Assembly: GCF_019249245.1 (NCBI RefSeq)
Contig: NZ_JAESDK010000004.1
Location: 1-64,000 of the forward strand
DNA: 64,000 nt
Reading direction: 5' to 3'
DNA from: Alteromonas lipotrueiana
GTDB lineage: Bacteria > Pseudomonadota > Gammaproteobacteria > Enterobacterales > Alteromonadaceae
Under the pieces are notes generated by a model that saw nothing but the letters and a program-made list of their open reading frames with translations, searched no databases and had not been told where the DNA came from. Positions 46,869 through 56,767 of the stretch are shown one piece after another. The position numbers and the translations under genes are program-made. The first letter of the stretch is position 1; each line of letters starts with the position of its first letter.

Positions 46869-47510
46869 TTAACGGCGCTTTCGTTTGGAAAACCCAAACC
46901 AGGTTTTAATTTTGTCTTTGCGGGGTAATAGGAGTATTGCTGCTACAGCCCAGTAAATAAGCGGCTCTGCAATAATTGTTTTTTGCGACCAGCTAAAGTG
47001 CAGTAATACCAGTACCAGACATACATAAATCAGGTTGTGCAGAGATTGCCAACGTCGTCCCATTTTTTTGCGAAGCGATTCAAAAGAGGTCACAGTCAGG
47101 GCAGTGAGTATCATTAACGCACACAGCCCCACGATAATATAGGGACGTTCGATAATCTCACTCGCAAGCAACGACCAGTCACGTTGTAGCTCAAAGAAAA
47201 TGTATACCAGTAAATGAGATACGGCATAGGCAAAAACGTACAGGCCCAGCAAGCGCCGGTATCGCATAATATCGCCACACGGTAAGTGGCGGGCTGCCGG
47301 CGAAACCAACAGAGTAATAAACAGCAGATGAATAGCATTGAGCCCGGTGAAGTTAATCAGTGCTTCTACTGGGTCCGCCCCTAACTGATTAGTCACACCA
47401 AGAAAAAACTGAAAGGCCAACAACCCAGACAGTATAAGGTGGACTAACGTTTTTCCTGTGATTATTTGGGCTCGGGTCAAACGTGCCGGGCGTGATAAAA
47501 GACGTCGCAT
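46869..47510 (-). CDS. msrQ: MsrQ, haem b membrane subunit of MsrPQ
   Basis: 213 aa membrane protein that passes electrons from the quinone pool to MsrP. Five to six hydrophobic segments, with the cytochrome b-type haem ligands as His residues in HLILSGLLAFQFFLG (near 25), AVSHLLVYIFFE (near 96) and HNLIYVCLVLVLLHFSW (near 154-170). An Arg-rich N-terminus and C-terminus (KRKRR) lie in the cytoplasm. It begins 3 bp after msrP, as in the E. coli msrPQ (yedYZ) operon. Confidence 0.94.
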   Translation of the reverse strand: MRRLLSRPARLTRAQIITGKTLVHLILSGLLAFQFFLGVTNQLGADPVEALINFTGLNAIHLLFITLLVSPAARHLPCGDIMRYRRLLGLYVFAYAVSHLLVYIFFELQRDWSLLASEIIERPYIIVGLCALMILTALTVTSFESLRKKMGRRWQSLHNLIYVCLVLVLLHFSWSQKTIIAEPLIYWAVAAILLLPRKDKIKTWFGFSKRKRR

Positions 47511-47513
47511 AAA

Positions 47514-48515
47514 TTAATAGTAACGCGACAGGTTCATGTCTTTATATAACGGTGCAACTTCTTCGTAACCATTAAACATTTTGGTTTCAATGCGGTTTCT
47601 GGCAAACAACCCGCCGGTAGCGATACGGCGCTCGCTTGCCTGACTCCACCGTGGATGATCAACTTTGGGGTTTACGTTGGCGTAAAAACCATACTCGTTT
47701 GAAGCCAGGCGGTTCCAGGTGGTCGGCGGCTCTTTGTCAGTCAGCGCGATGCGCACTACCGATTTTATACTTTTAAATCCATACTTCCATGGCACTACAA
47801 GTCGGATAGGGGCGCCATTTTGTGGAGGTAATGTATTTCCATATACCCCCACCGACATTAACGTAAGCGGATGCATTGCTTCATCTAGCCGCAGCCCTTC
47901 GACATAGGGATACTCTACGCCGCCGCCCACAAACCGGCTATTCTGGCCGCGCATTTCAGACGGGCGATATAAGGTTTCAAAAGCAACATACTTCGCTCCC
48001 GATAATGGTTTGGCTTGTTTAAGCAATTTGGCTAATTCGAAACCCGTCCAGGGGATCACCATAGACCAGGCTTCTACACAGCGCAGACGATAAATTCGTT
48101 CTTCAAGTGAGTAAGTATTAAGTAAGTCATCGTAATTAAGGGTAACCGGGTTCTCAACTAACCCGTCTACCTTAAGTTGCCAGGGGTTATAGGTCAGCTT
48201 ATCGGCGTATTCAGCCGGGTCACCTTTGTCTGTTCCGAATTCGTAAAAATTGTTGTAGCTGGTCACTTTGTCATAAGGCGTTTGCGCTTGTTCGGTACTG
48301 TACTCAGAGTTAGTTGAAAACTCTAACGGCTTGCCTTTAAAGGGTTCTTTTTCATCATCGTCAAACCAACCAATCCCATGGGCTTTATTTGCTAATAACG
48401 CACTGGCTCCCACAAACCCCATTGATTTTAGTAAGCGTCGACGGTCTTTATAAACATCTTCGTCAGTAACATCGTTATCAGTGAGACGTACAGAGGGTTT
48501 GAAAGGTTTTGGCAT
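47514..48515 (-). CDS. msrP: MsrP, periplasmic methionine sulfoxide reductase catalytic subunit
   Basis: Molybdopterin enzyme that repairs oxidised methionine in the cell envelope. 333 aa. The Tat signal has the twin Arg in [19 protein letters not shown] (about 22-40). The molybdenum Cys is in [15 protein letters not shown] near 145-159; [12 protein letters not shown] and [13 protein letters not shown] follow. The start ATG 48515 has GGAG 8 nt upstream; the longer frame to 48536 adds seven residues. Pairs with msrQ. Confidence 0.95.
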   Translation of the reverse strand: MPKPFKPSVRLTDNDVTDEDVYKDRRRLLKSMGFVGASALLANKAHGIGWFDDDEKEPFKGKPLEFSTNSEYSTEQAQTPYDKVTSYNNFYEFGTDKGDPAEYADKLTYNPWQLKVDGLVENPVTLNYDDLLNTYSLEERIYRLRCVEAWSMVIPWTGFELAKLLKQAKPLSGAKYVAFETLYRPSEMRGQNSRFVGGGVEYPYVEGLRLDEAMHPLTLMSVGVYGNTLPPQNGAPIRLVVPWKYGFKSIKSVVRIALTDKEPPTTWNRLASNEYGFYANVNPKVDHPRWSQASERRIATGGLFARNRIETKMFNGYEEVAPLYKDMNLSRYY

Positions 48516-48655
48516 AGTTAACTCCAATAGTGGCATCCGGTTCCGGGCATGTTTTTATAGGTAACCTGGCATAACAAACATAGGTTGTATTACGAAGCAG
48601 ACCCGAAGATGAGCACAAATCATGTCAACGTTACATAATTTTCATGTTAACGGGG

Positions 48656-49987
48656 CTAAAAATTACCTTTGGCTGCAAACAAAGTTGAATAATGTCTGGA
48701 AGCAAATTCATCGGTCATACCCGAAATATAATCTGCGATAATGCGATGACCATTATTTTCGTCCTGGGCTTTTTGCCAGCGTTTTTTTGTGTTTTCAGGC
48801 AATAAACGTTCTGGATCGCTGCTGTAAGCTTCAAATAAAGACATAACAATTTGCTGTCCTTTGTACTCTAAAACCTGCACTTGTGACTGGCAAATGACTT
48901 GTTCATAAATAAATTTTTTGAAAAGACTTAAAGCTGACTCAAAAGAGGAGGGAAGACACGCCTGATAGCGTAACAAGTCGAGTTCGAAGCGAGGATTTTC
49001 TTCAATACGTATCGCTGTGATAAATACATTCACCAACGCACCAATAGCATTTTTACGCTCATACGGATGTTGGCTAAACAGCTGGTCCGAAAGAGGCATT
49101 ATTTGCTTAGATAAACCTTGAACTTCAAGCTCGCTTAAGGGTTTAACAACATACGCTATAAATTGGTCTTTATTCACCATATTCATAACAATAGCATCTT
49201 CTAAGTCATGAATTCCGTAGGCAATGTCATCGGCCAACTCCATAATGGTGCAGTCAAACGATTTGAAACAAGTGTGGTGATGCTGACCTTCTTTAAAATG
49301 GTATTGAACAAAGGTTTCGCGGTCGTTGTGGGTGAGTGGTTCAAGTAACCAGTTAAACCTGTTTTCATCGCACCGATACAACCCTTTTGGGGGATACCAT
49401 TGCGAAGCTTTAATTGTTCGCAGGGCACCATCGACACTGCCATAACACTGTGCGTTCGTCAGCGTTTCGATATAATTAGGATACTTAACCAGCCCTAAAA
49501 TACTACGACGACATAGGTTCATGCCATGTTCGGCGGTATAAGGTTCAAGTTGCGTCACAATTCGAAATGTCTGACCATTGCCCTCGTATCCTCCATATTT
49601 GTGCATCATAAAATGCAACGCTACCTCACCGCCATGTCCAAACGGTGGGTGTCCAATATCATGGGCAAGACAGAGTGTTTCTATAAGGTTGCTATCAAGG
49701 CCAAGTTGCTGAGTTAGTTCAGGATATTTTGAATGTAGCTGCGCGGTAATGCCTGAACCAATTTGCGCAGCTTCTAATGAGTGGGTAAGGCGGGTGCGAT
49801 AAAAGTCGCTTAACCCAACCCCCAACACCTGGGTTTTAGCCTGTAGGCGCCGAAACGCAGCAGAATGAAGTACCCGGGCTTTATCACGTTGAAAACTGTC
49901 GCGATGATCACCGTCTCGCACAATGCTTCGGGGCAGAAGCCGGGCTTCCCAAGGTGAAGAAGGTTCAGATACTTTGGTTTGGGTCAT
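48656..49987 (-). CDS. dGTPase-family HD triphosphohydrolase
   Basis: 443 aa. The HD motifs are FYRTRLTHSLEAAQIG near 62-77, LAHDIGHPPFGHGGE near 109-123 and ELADDIAYGIHDLEDAI near 231-247, which give the metal site H...HD...D. The class hydrolyses dGTP or other dNTPs to deoxynucleoside and triphosphate; Dgt homologues can restrict phage by depleting dNTPs. The sequence is of the non-enterobacterial branch (443 aa, shorter than E. coli Dgt, 505). It is the last of three minus-strand genes with yfbR and alaA. Confidence 0.93.
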   Translation of the reverse strand: MTQTKVSEPSSPWEARLLPRSIVRDGDHRDSFQRDKARVLHSAAFRRLQAKTQVLGVGLSDFYRTRLTHSLEAAQIGSGITAQLHSKYPELTQQLGLDSNLIETLCLAHDIGHPPFGHGGEVALHFMMHKYGGYEGNGQTFRIVTQLEPYTAEHGMNLCRRSILGLVKYPNYIETLTNAQCYGSVDGALRTIKASQWYPPKGLYRCDENRFNWLLEPLTHNDRETFVQYHFKEGQHHHTCFKSFDCTIMELADDIAYGIHDLEDAIVMNMVNKDQFIAYVVKPLSELEVQGLSKQIMPLSDQLFSQHPYERKNAIGALVNVFITAIRIEENPRFELDLLRYQACLPSSFESALSLFKKFIYEQVICQSQVQVLEYKGQQIVMSLFEAYSSDPERLLPENTKKRWQKAQDENNGHRIIADYISGMTDEFASRHYSTLFAAKGNF

Positions 49988-50019
49988 AGGCTCGTCTACG
50001 TAAATTAGCCAATCAGCAT

Positions 50020-50637
50020 TTAGTTTTCAGGAGCATCGTCCTGGGTTATTTCATCCAGACTTAACGAGAAGCTAGGTACGTATTTTTCTACAAAATAGTT
50101 AACCTCTGGAGACTGATATTCTTTTAACAGCTTATCAAGCCTGTTTTTTGCCAGTTTGAATTCCTGGTTACCTGCGTTGAGTTCTTCCAATGTTTTTAAA
50201 TAAGCACATAGCACATCTGCCGCTTTAACCACGAATGCTTCGTCTTTGCTGTGCTGCTGACCATCTATAAGTTCAGCATAATCCTGTCTGAACGCTTCCG
50301 GTGCCATACCAATCAGCTTTTGTTCAGCTATTTTTTCTATCTTTTTGTATTCGTTGGCAATTGTACTGTTAAAATATTTAACGGGCGTGGGTAAATCACC
50401 GGTTATCACTTCTGAAACATCGTGAAAGAGCGCTATCGTGGCAATACGTTCGGCATTTAAATTGCCGTCGAAAAAACGGTTACGTATTAATGCAAGAGCA
50501 TGCGCAACCATAGCAACCTGTAGCGAATGCTCCTGTACGTTTTCGGTACGAACGTTATGCATGAGGGGCCAGCGATTGATTAGCTTCATTCGGGCCAGGT
50601 GCGCAAAAAAGTGACTTTGTTCGGTCATCGGGTACAT
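50020..50637 (-). CDS. yfbR: 5'-deoxynucleotidase YfbR
   Basis: HD-domain enzyme that converts dNMP to deoxynucleoside. 205 aa from ATG 50637 (AGG 4 nt upstream), which overlaps the alaA stop as TGATG; the E. coli start aligns with the inner ATG at 50628. Motifs: [38 protein letters not shown] near 24-42, [21 protein letters not shown] near 67-87 with the HD pair, and [16 protein letters not shown] near 135. In E. coli alaA and yfbR are neighbours too. Confidence 0.95.
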   Translation of the reverse strand: MYPMTEQSHFFAHLARMKLINRWPLMHNVRTENVQEHSLQVAMVAHALALIRNRFFDGNLNAERIATIALFHDVSEVITGDLPTPVKYFNSTIANEYKKIEKIAEQKLIGMAPEAFRQDYAELIDGQQHSKDEAFVVKAADVLCAYLKTLEELNAGNQEFKLAKNRLDKLLKEYQSPEVNYFVEKYVPSFSLSLDEITQDDAPEN

Positions 50638-51854
50638 CAAACCTGTTGGTAACGAGAAAAAAACGTGTTTATTTTGGTCAATGCCGGTGTCAGTACATCA
50701 ACATGCGGTAAAAAAACCAATCTAAAGTAAATACCTTCGTTTAAATTAAATGCACGTCCATGAACTAACAATATTTTTTCGGCATTCAGCAAATCAAATA
50801 TCATTTGTTCATCGTTGTTGATATTAAATTTAGCGGCGTCGACCCGGGCAAAGCAATACATAGCCCCTTTAGGTTTAACACAATGAATTCCCTCAATTTG
50901 ATTAAGCATATTGACCGTAACATCACGCTGCTGGCGTAACCGGCCACCTTCGCTCACTAAATTCTGAATACTTTGATACCCGCCTAATGCGGTTTGGATC
51001 GCAGCCTGACAAGGTACATTTGCACACATTCGCATGGACGACAAAATATTCAGTCCTTCGATATAGTCTTTAGCAATACGTTTGTTGCCGCTAACCACCA
51101 TCCAGCCAGCCCGAAAGCCGGCCACCCGATAATTTTTTGAAAGTCCGCTTAAGGTAACCACAAACACATCGTCGGTCAGCGATGCTATACAGGTATGTTG
51201 ATGGCCGTCGTACAAAATTTTGTCATAAATCTCATCTGAAAATATGACCAGCCCATGCTCGCGCGCAAGTGCCACAATCTCTTTTAAAAGTGCTACGCTG
51301 TACACCGCCCCCGTGGGGTTGTTCGGATTAATAAGAACGATAGCCCGGGTGCGCGAGGTAATCTTGCTTTTAATATCGTCAATATCGGGAAACCAGTCGG
51401 CCTGCTCATCACAGCGATAGTGCACGGGTGTGCCAGAGGACAAACTTACCGCGGCGGTCCATAGCGGATAATCAGGAGCAGGCAGCAATACCTCATCCCC
51501 TGTGTTTAACAACGCCTGCATCGACATCATGATCATCTCACTGACGCCGTTGCCGATAAATACATCGCTGGTCTGAAGGTTTTTAACATTCATCTGCTGG
51601 TAATACTGCATCACCGCCACGCGGGCCCCATAAATACCCGTAGAGTCTGAATAGCCCTGCGAGGTAGGCAGGTTATAAATAACATCTTTGACAATATCAT
51701 CAGGTGCTTCAAAACCAAAAGGTGCCGGGTTACCAATATTTAGTTTGAGTATACGATGACCTTCATCTTCCATTTTGCGAGCCCGGGCAGCGATAGGGCC
51801 GCGAATGTCATAGCAAACATTATCAAGTTTATGTGAACGAGCTACTGGCTTCAT
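50637..51854 (-). CDS. alaA: Glutamate-pyruvate aminotransferase AlaA
   Basis: PLP-dependent alanine transaminase, 405 aa as in E. coli. It starts [24 protein letters not shown], with [16 protein letters not shown] near 38, [12 protein letters not shown] near 170, [12 protein letters not shown] near 205, and the PLP Lys in [18 protein letters not shown] near 235-252. The C-terminus ends in the [11 protein letters not shown] strand. It heads the alaA-yfbR-dgt run. Confidence 0.96.
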   Translation of the reverse strand: MKPVARSHKLDNVCYDIRGPIAARARKMEDEGHRILKLNIGNPAPFGFEAPDDIVKDVIYNLPTSQGYSDSTGIYGARVAVMQYYQQMNVKNLQTSDVFIGNGVSEMIMMSMQALLNTGDEVLLPAPDYPLWTAAVSLSSGTPVHYRCDEQADWFPDIDDIKSKITSRTRAIVLINPNNPTGAVYSVALLKEIVALAREHGLVIFSDEIYDKILYDGHQHTCIASLTDDVFVVTLSGLSKNYRVAGFRAGWMVVSGNKRIAKDYIEGLNILSSMRMCANVPCQAAIQTALGGYQSIQNLVSEGGRLRQQRDVTVNMLNQIEGIHCVKPKGAMYCFARVDAAKFNINNDEQMIFDLLNAEKILLVHGRAFNLNEGIYFRLVFLPHVDVLTPALTKINTFFSRYQQV

Positions 51855-52199
51855 GATCCTGCTTAATCAATACATGGAACATTCAGACTATCGTAAAGCC
51901 CAATTACTTGCGATGGGTATATATGCATTTCTGTAAAAAAAGTATGCTAAAACAATCATAAACACATGATTTATTCTAAATCTTCAAATTAGCTCTCAAT
52001 TTATAATCAAAAAGAAACACCTGTCGGTTTAGTCGGTTAATTTTAAACGGATGAATTAAACATTTATCATTTTAAAATTAATGATAACAAACGTTAATGA
52101 CTTGTTAAAACTGGTGGTTGCGCTATGGTTAAAACAGCAAATTCGAGGTTTATTTTGCAAAAGGGCGCTGACACACCTATTTAACCGCGAGGCCGGCTC
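51855..52199. other. Intergenic region between alaA and the DUF2189 gene
   Basis: About 345 bp, AT-rich, divergent promoter region. The only ordered element is the 24-nt inverted repeat at 52064-52087. A 60-codon frame at 52081-52263 overlaps the DUF2189 start and has no ribosome site; it is not considered a gene. Confidence 0.5.
52064..52087. promoter_or_regulatory. Operator-like palindrome upstream of the DUF2189 gene
   Basis: TTATCATT-TTAAAATT-AATGATAA: perfect 8-bp arms with an 8-bp AT-rich spacer. The half-site spacing, about 1.5 helical turns, suits a dimeric regulator; no match to a known family motif was made. Confidence 0.4.
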
Positions 52200-52994
52200 A
52201 TGTCACAACCGTTTAAAGAAACGCCCCATAATGCGATTACCGACAGTGGCATTGCACGGGTAATACCGTGTCGGCAATTATCTGTTCGCGATCCGTTAAA
52301 ATGGCTCACCCTGGCAGCTCGCGATATGAAACGCGCGCCGGTACATACCCTGGTGTATGGCGTCGTATTTACGTTAGTACCGTTACTTATAACGTATCTC
52401 GTGACCCTTACCGGGTGGCATTTAATTATTATGCCGGCCATTGTCTGTTTTATGCTGATAGGGCCCTTTATAGCTGCGGGATTATATGATGTTAGCTGGG
52501 AGCTGGAAAAAGGGCATCGGCCGAGTTTTGGTCATTCACTAAAAGCAATAAAGCGGAATGCCGTAAACGGCTGGGGTTTTGCCGTAGTGTTGCTGATTCT
52601 GATGATATTCTGGCTGCGGGTAGCGTCACTGATTCACGCACTATATCCACCGTATCTTGATGAAACCTTAAGTGATCTGTGGCCATTCATAATTATTGGC
52701 TCTGCAATTGGAGCCGTCTTTGCGCTGCTGTTGTTATTTATCAGTGCGTTTACCCAGCCCATTTTGATGGAACGCAAAGTGGACCTGGCCACCGCCTTAC
52801 TTACCAGCGTCAATGCGGTGTGGCTGAACAAATTACCAATGATAATTTGGGCGAGCATTATCTTTTTTACCGTAATACTAGGTTTTATCACCGGCTTTAT
52901 TGGTTTTTTAGTGCTGATGCCGCTGTTGGGGTATGCCACCTGGCACGCCTACATTGACACCATAGTTACCAAACGGGCGCGTACTTATGAATAA
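52200..52994 (+). CDS. DUF2189 integral membrane protein
   Basis: 264 aa with six or seven hydrophobic segments (about 48-68, 72-93, 122-140, 160-180, 210-230, 235-255). The N-terminal cytoplasmic part ends DPLKWLTLAARDMKRAP, and the loop GLYDVSWELEKGHRPSF is a family-typical stretch. DUF2189 proteins are widespread in proteobacteria and sit near cytochrome and cbb3-related genes in some species; no function is assigned. Its start is ATG 52200 after GCGAGGCCGGCTC. Confidence 0.85.
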   Translation: MSQPFKETPHNAITDSGIARVIPCRQLSVRDPLKWLTLAARDMKRAPVHTLVYGVVFTLVPLLITYLVTLTGWHLIIMPAIVCFMLIGPFIAAGLYDVSWELEKGHRPSFGHSLKAIKRNAVNGWGFAVVLLILMIFWLRVASLIHALYPPYLDETLSDLWPFIIIGSAIGAVFALLLLFISAFTQPILMERKVDLATALLTSVNAVWLNKLPMIIWASIIFFTVILGFITGFIGFLVLMPLLGYATWHAYIDTIVTKRARTYE

Positions 52995-53000
52995 CGCTAA

Positions 53001-53033
53001 AAAGCTTAGGTTGTAAGAGTTTACCTAAGCTTT
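53001..53033 (-). terminator. Terminator of the OsmC-family gene (bidirectional)
   Basis: An 11-bp stem AAAGCTTAGGT/ACCTAAGCTTT with an 11-nt loop, flanked by TTTTT on the minus strand and by TTTC on the plus strand. It lies between the convergent DUF2189 and OsmC genes. Confidence 0.75.
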
Positions 53034-53043
53034 CATTGATGGG

Positions 53044-53448
53044 TTATTGTTGCGCGGTGTTCAGCGTAAAACTGGTGGTAATGGTAACAGTATCTTTTAC
53101 CATCAGCATGACCGAGCAATATTTCTCAGCCGATAATTTTACTGCGCGCGATACGGCTTTTTCACTTAAATCCTGACCCGTCACTACATAGTGAGCATGA
53201 ATGGAAGTAAAAACCTTAGGGGGTTCTTCAGCGCGCTGAGCGTCAAGTTCGCATTCGCAGTGGGTGACATCATTTCGACCTTTTTTAAGAATATCGACCA
53301 CATCGATACTTGAACATGCACCGACTGCCAGTAGTACTGATTCCATAGGCGAAATGGCTTTACCATTACCGTCCATAACCGTTTTGTACCCTGATTCAGT
53401 GACACCGGTAAAACTAAGATCCTGATTCCAGGAAACCGTCGCTTTCAT
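53044..53448 (-). CDS. OsmC-family peroxiredoxin-like protein
   Basis: 134 aa, of the OsmC/Ohr superfamily small branch. The two redox Cys are in AVGACSSIDVVDIL (near 43) and LSAEKYCSVMLMV (near 110), as expected for organic hydroperoxide reduction with dihydrolipoyl electrons. The first Cys is in the PMESVLLAVGAC context. It starts 3 bp after the cvfB stop, in one operon. Confidence 0.92.
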   Translation of the reverse strand: MKATVSWNQDLSFTGVTESGYKTVMDGNGKAISPMESVLLAVGACSSIDVVDILKKGRNDVTHCECELDAQRAEEPPKVFTSIHAHYVVTGQDLSEKAVSRAVKLSAEKYCSVMLMVKDTVTITTSFTLNTAQQ

Positions 53449-53451
53449 GTT

Positions 53452-54312
53452 TTATCCTTTATTGCTGTTCAGGCGCACAGCCTGTTTGTCGATAACAATT
53501 TTGCGCTGTTTGTACAACGCACCTAATGCTTTTTTATATGCTGCTTTGCTCACCTGAAAACGAGAGTATATTTCGTCTGGCTGGGCTTTGTCTGTGAGCG
53601 TGGAAATGCCGCCATGGGCTTCTAAATCTTCAATAATTGCTTCTTCAAGATTACTGCGGCCCACTTTGTCGGTGCGCTGAAGTGCAATATTAAGCTTACC
53701 GTCTTCGCGGATCTCTTTTACAAAAGCATCGACCTGCTCGCCAATACGAAGGGGTTTGAAAGCATCAGAGTGAAAAATAACACCGGTGAAGCGCTCATCT
53801 ATGACCACTTTAAAACCAAGTTCAGTTTTTGCATAAACCAGTGCGCTAACATTTTGTTTAGGTGCAAGGTCGTCGTTGTGTTCTTCCAGAAAATAATGAA
53901 GACGGGTGGCGCCCAAAATCCGTTGCGTTTTTTTATCGTAAAAAGCATGCACTACATAATAGCGACCTGGATCAATAGACGCTTCCTGATACTGAGTGGG
54001 TACCAACAAGTCTTTGTCTAAACCCCAGTCGAAAAAGGCGCCAAAATGGGTCGCATTCACGGCTCTCAATACTTTTGTCTGACCCGCTAAAATGGCAGGG
54101 GGCGTAGTTTTAGCAACCAATGCGCCGGTTTCATCGGGCAACACAAACACATTTACGGTTGCACCTGTTTTAAGTTCAGCAGGAGCATCGCTGCTAAGCA
54201 AGGTGACCATTTGTTCGTCAAACTGATCTTCAGCATTCGGATCACGCAACTGAAAACCAAAAGGAAATTGGCTGCATACCTGCAGCTCGTTTATTTTACC
54301 AACCTGTATCAT
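53452..54312 (-). CDS. CvfB/YitL-like S1 RNA-binding protein
   Basis: 286 aa. It begins IQVGKINELQVCSQFPFGFQL, has S1 domains (FGAFFDWGLDKDLLVPTQYQ near 90 and a second near 165-225 with KVVIDERFTGVIF, ALRIGEQVDAFVKEIREDGKLNI), and ends with a winged-helix (about 225-280) carrying the CvfB tail KAAYKKALGALYKQRKI. CvfB proteins bind RNA and affect virulence and ribosome-related expression in firmicutes. The start codon lies opposite the pxpA upstream frame; a divergent promoter region of only about 68 bp is shared. Confidence 0.92.
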   Translation of the reverse strand: MIQVGKINELQVCSQFPFGFQLRDPNAEDQFDEQMVTLLSSDAPAELKTGATVNVFVLPDETGALVAKTTPPAILAGQTKVLRAVNATHFGAFFDWGLDKDLLVPTQYQEASIDPGRYYVVHAFYDKKTQRILGATRLHYFLEEHNDDLAPKQNVSALVYAKTELGFKVVIDERFTGVIFHSDAFKPLRIGEQVDAFVKEIREDGKLNIALQRTDKVGRSNLEEAIIEDLEAHGGISTLTDKAQPDEIYSRFQVSKAAYKKALGALYKQRKIVIDKQAVRLNSNKG

Positions 54313-54380
54313 TGAACCTGACTGTCTGTGAAATTACAGTTACTATGATATCGCACTATGGAAATAAGAGCGAAGAAACT

Positions 54381-55124
54381 ATGTGGTTAAATTGCGATTT
54401 AGGAGAAAGCTACGGTGCCTGGAAGATGCCCGTAGACTCGGCCATTATGCCATTAATTGACCAGGCCAATATTGCGTGCGGGTTTCATGCGGGAGACCCG
54501 GTAACCTTGCAACAATCGCTGGCCGAGGCCATAAAAAACAAGCTGTCATTGGGGGCACACCCTTCCTATCCTGACCGTGAAGGATTTGGCCGGCGAAGTA
54601 TGGCAATGAGTAACCCCGAGATTATCGCTGCATTGCAGTACCAGATTAGCGCTTTGAGCGGTATGGCTACCGTGCAGGGGGGGCAGATTACTTATGTTAA
54701 ACCGCATGGCGCCTTGTACAATGACATGATGCAACAGCGTCATCTGCGAGAGGCTGTATTTGAAGCGGTTGGTAGTTTTGGCCATCACCAGCTTAGTCTG
54801 ATGGTACAGGCGCATCCCGATTACGAGCAGCTTCAACAAGAAGCCCGGCAATACAATGTTGACCTTATGTTTGAAGCGTTCGCAGACCGGCGCTATACCG
54901 ATGAGGGTTATCTGGTCTCGCGAAATTGTGCCGACGCGGTACTCAGTTATGATGATGCCATCGCCCAGACCCAGCGTTTGATAAACGAGGGTATTATTGT
55001 TACTCAGAACCACCGTAAACTTAAGCTGAAGGTGGATACGCTCTGTGTGCATGGGGACACCGCCGGAGCAGTAGCGATGGCCAAAACCATACGACAACAA
55101 ATCATCACCAACGCAGAGGGATAA
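54381..55124 (+). CDS. pxpA: 5-oxoprolinase subunit A PxpA (LamB/YcsF family)
   Basis: With PxpB and PxpC hydrolyses 5-oxo-L-proline to glutamate with ATP. 247 aa from ATG 54381, with GAAGAAACT upstream; its LNCDLGESYGAW matches the usual N-terminus, while the longer frame to 54312 adds 23 atypical residues that overlap cvfB. Family motifs: DLGES near 4-8, ANIACGFHAGDP near 30-41, GAHPSYPDREGFGRR near 59-73 and KPHGALYNDM near 108-117. Order pxpA-B-C is different from E. coli (B-C-A). Confidence 0.94.
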   Translation: MWLNCDLGESYGAWKMPVDSAIMPLIDQANIACGFHAGDPVTLQQSLAEAIKNKLSLGAHPSYPDREGFGRRSMAMSNPEIIAALQYQISALSGMATVQGGQITYVKPHGALYNDMMQQRHLREAVFEAVGSFGHHQLSLMVQAHPDYEQLQQEARQYNVDLMFEAFADRRYTDEGYLVSRNCADAVLSYDDAIAQTQRLINEGIIVTQNHRKLKLKVDTLCVHGDTAGAVAMAKTIRQQIITNAEG

Positions 55125-55129
55125 ATACC

Positions 55130-55819
55130 ATGCAAGCGTTTGGCAGTATAAAACGCATCGAACCGGCGGGAATTGACGGTCTTATTGTTTATTTTGAGCG
55201 GCCGACGCTGACGCAGACCAACCAGGCAGTTCAGGCAATGAAACTTGCGTTAAAGAAGCATTACCCGCAATGGCTGAACGCTGCTATTCCAGGGTATGAT
55301 TCTTTATTAGTATTATTTGATCTGCAAAAAGCCGATGTTCATACCGTTTATCAGGCATTACGTAATGCGGTACCAGAGCAGGGCAGCGAAGATAAGACTC
55401 AGCATTTTGAGCTTCCCGTTTGGTATCAGGCACCTCAGGCCAACGACTTTGACTTGGTCTGTGAGCATACCGGGCTGAGTCAGGAAGAAATTATAGACTT
55501 ACATACTCAGTCTGATTTTCAGGTATTTACTATCGGGTTTGCGCCCGGTTTTGGTTATATGGGCGAGCTGCCTGAAGCGTTGAGCTGTCCGCGTCTGGCC
55601 ACCCCACGCAATCGGGTTCCTAAGGGAGCGGTGGCTATCGCCGATCGGCAGACCGCTGTTTATCCCAGTGAATCACCAGGCGGATGGCATCTGCTGGGTT
55701 TATGTCCAACGCCGTTGTTCAATTTAGACTGGGAGCAACCGGTTAAATTGCAGCCTGGCGATACTGTCCGGTTTTACGCCATAGACGAGCAACACTACAG
55801 GGCTCTGTGTAATGAGTAA
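55130..55819 (+). CDS. pxpB: 5-oxoprolinase subunit B PxpB (KipI family)
   Basis: 229 aa. The KipI-type domain (cyclophilin-like) has VYFERPTLTQTNQAV near 23-37, IPGYDSLLVLFD near 60, and the conserved block VFTIGFAPGFGYMGELPEAL near 140-159, LATPRNRVPKGAVAIADRQTAV near 165-186 and SPGGWHLLG near 190. It begins 5 bp after pxpA and overlaps pxpC by 8 bp. Confidence 0.94.
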   Translation: MQAFGSIKRIEPAGIDGLIVYFERPTLTQTNQAVQAMKLALKKHYPQWLNAAIPGYDSLLVLFDLQKADVHTVYQALRNAVPEQGSEDKTQHFELPVWYQAPQANDFDLVCEHTGLSQEEIIDLHTQSDFQVFTIGFAPGFGYMGELPEALSCPRLATPRNRVPKGAVAIADRQTAVYPSESPGGWHLLGLCPTPLFNLDWEQPVKLQPGDTVRFYAIDEQHYRALCNE

Positions 55820-56765
55820 TATTACCGTTAAAATAGTAGACTCGGGCATGCTGGCACTGGTTGTGGATGCCGGGCGTAGCGTAAACATGCAGGAAGTCGG
55901 ATTTTGCGTCTCAGGGGCCGCTGATATTCGTAGTTATCATCTGGTAAACTGGCTGTGTGGCGATCCCCGCCATAGTGCTACATTCGAGGTCATTGGTACA
56001 TTTTGCTTTAGCGTAGATGCCGCCTGTACTATTGCTGTTGGAGGCCCGGACTTAAGTTTACATATTAATGATAGCCCGGCTCAGGCATGGCAAACACAGC
56101 AACTTGCTGCAGGTGACAATGTAACTGTTACTCCGGCAAAATTAGGCACCCGCAGCTATGTTGGTATTGCGGGTAAATGGGCCTTACCCTATGTAGCGCA
56201 AAGCCAGTCTATTGTAATGCGCGAACACGCCGGGGGCCTGAACAACGCCGGTAAACCTTTAAAAGCGAATGATGAAATTGTAGTTGATACACTGCAAGCG
56301 GCTACACATACGCATCGTCACTTAAAAGACCGTGAAATTCCTGATTACAGTCTTAACGCTCCATTAGAAATGATTCCTGGTTATCAGGTTAAAACATTTG
56401 AAGGCTGGCAGTTGCCGTTATTCCTGGCCAGTGAATACCAGGTCACCCACCAGATTGACAGAATGGGATACCGTTTAAAAGGACAGCCCATTGAGCCTCA
56501 AATAAGTACAATGTATTCAGAAGGCATTAATTTTGGCGCCATACAGTTACCGCCTGATGGTCAGCCCATCGTTATGATGTCTGACCGACAAACGCTGGGG
56601 GGTTACCCCAAAATTGGGTGTGTGGCTGAATACGACATTTATCGGCTGGCTCAGGCTGTGCCGGGCGATATTATTACCTTTTCCAAGGTTGATATTGATA
56701 ATGCCCGCTCCAAATGGTTACTCAGAAACCGGCTCGATCGACAATTATTTGAAGGTAAAAATTAG
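55812..56765 (+). CDS. pxpC: 5-oxoprolinase subunit C PxpC (KipA family)
   Basis: 317 aa. The KipA domain starts TVKIVDSGMLALVVDAGRSV, with GAADIRSYHLVNWLCGD near 35-51, LEVxxxG-type TFEVIGTFCF, and GYRLKGQ, YSEGINFGAIQLPPDGQPIVMMSDRQTLGGYPKIG near 235-270. The subunits B and C form the cyclophilin-like double-barrel partner of PxpA. The start overlaps pxpB. Confidence 0.94.
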   Translation: MSNITVKIVDSGMLALVVDAGRSVNMQEVGFCVSGAADIRSYHLVNWLCGDPRHSATFEVIGTFCFSVDAACTIAVGGPDLSLHINDSPAQAWQTQQLAAGDNVTVTPAKLGTRSYVGIAGKWALPYVAQSQSIVMREHAGGLNNAGKPLKANDEIVVDTLQAATHTHRHLKDREIPDYSLNAPLEMIPGYQVKTFEGWQLPLFLASEYQVTHQIDRMGYRLKGQPIEPQISTMYSEGINFGAIQLPPDGQPIVMMSDRQTLGGYPKIGCVAEYDIYRLAQAVPGDIITFSKVDIDNARSKWLLRNRLDRQLFEGKN

Positions 56766-56767
56766 TT

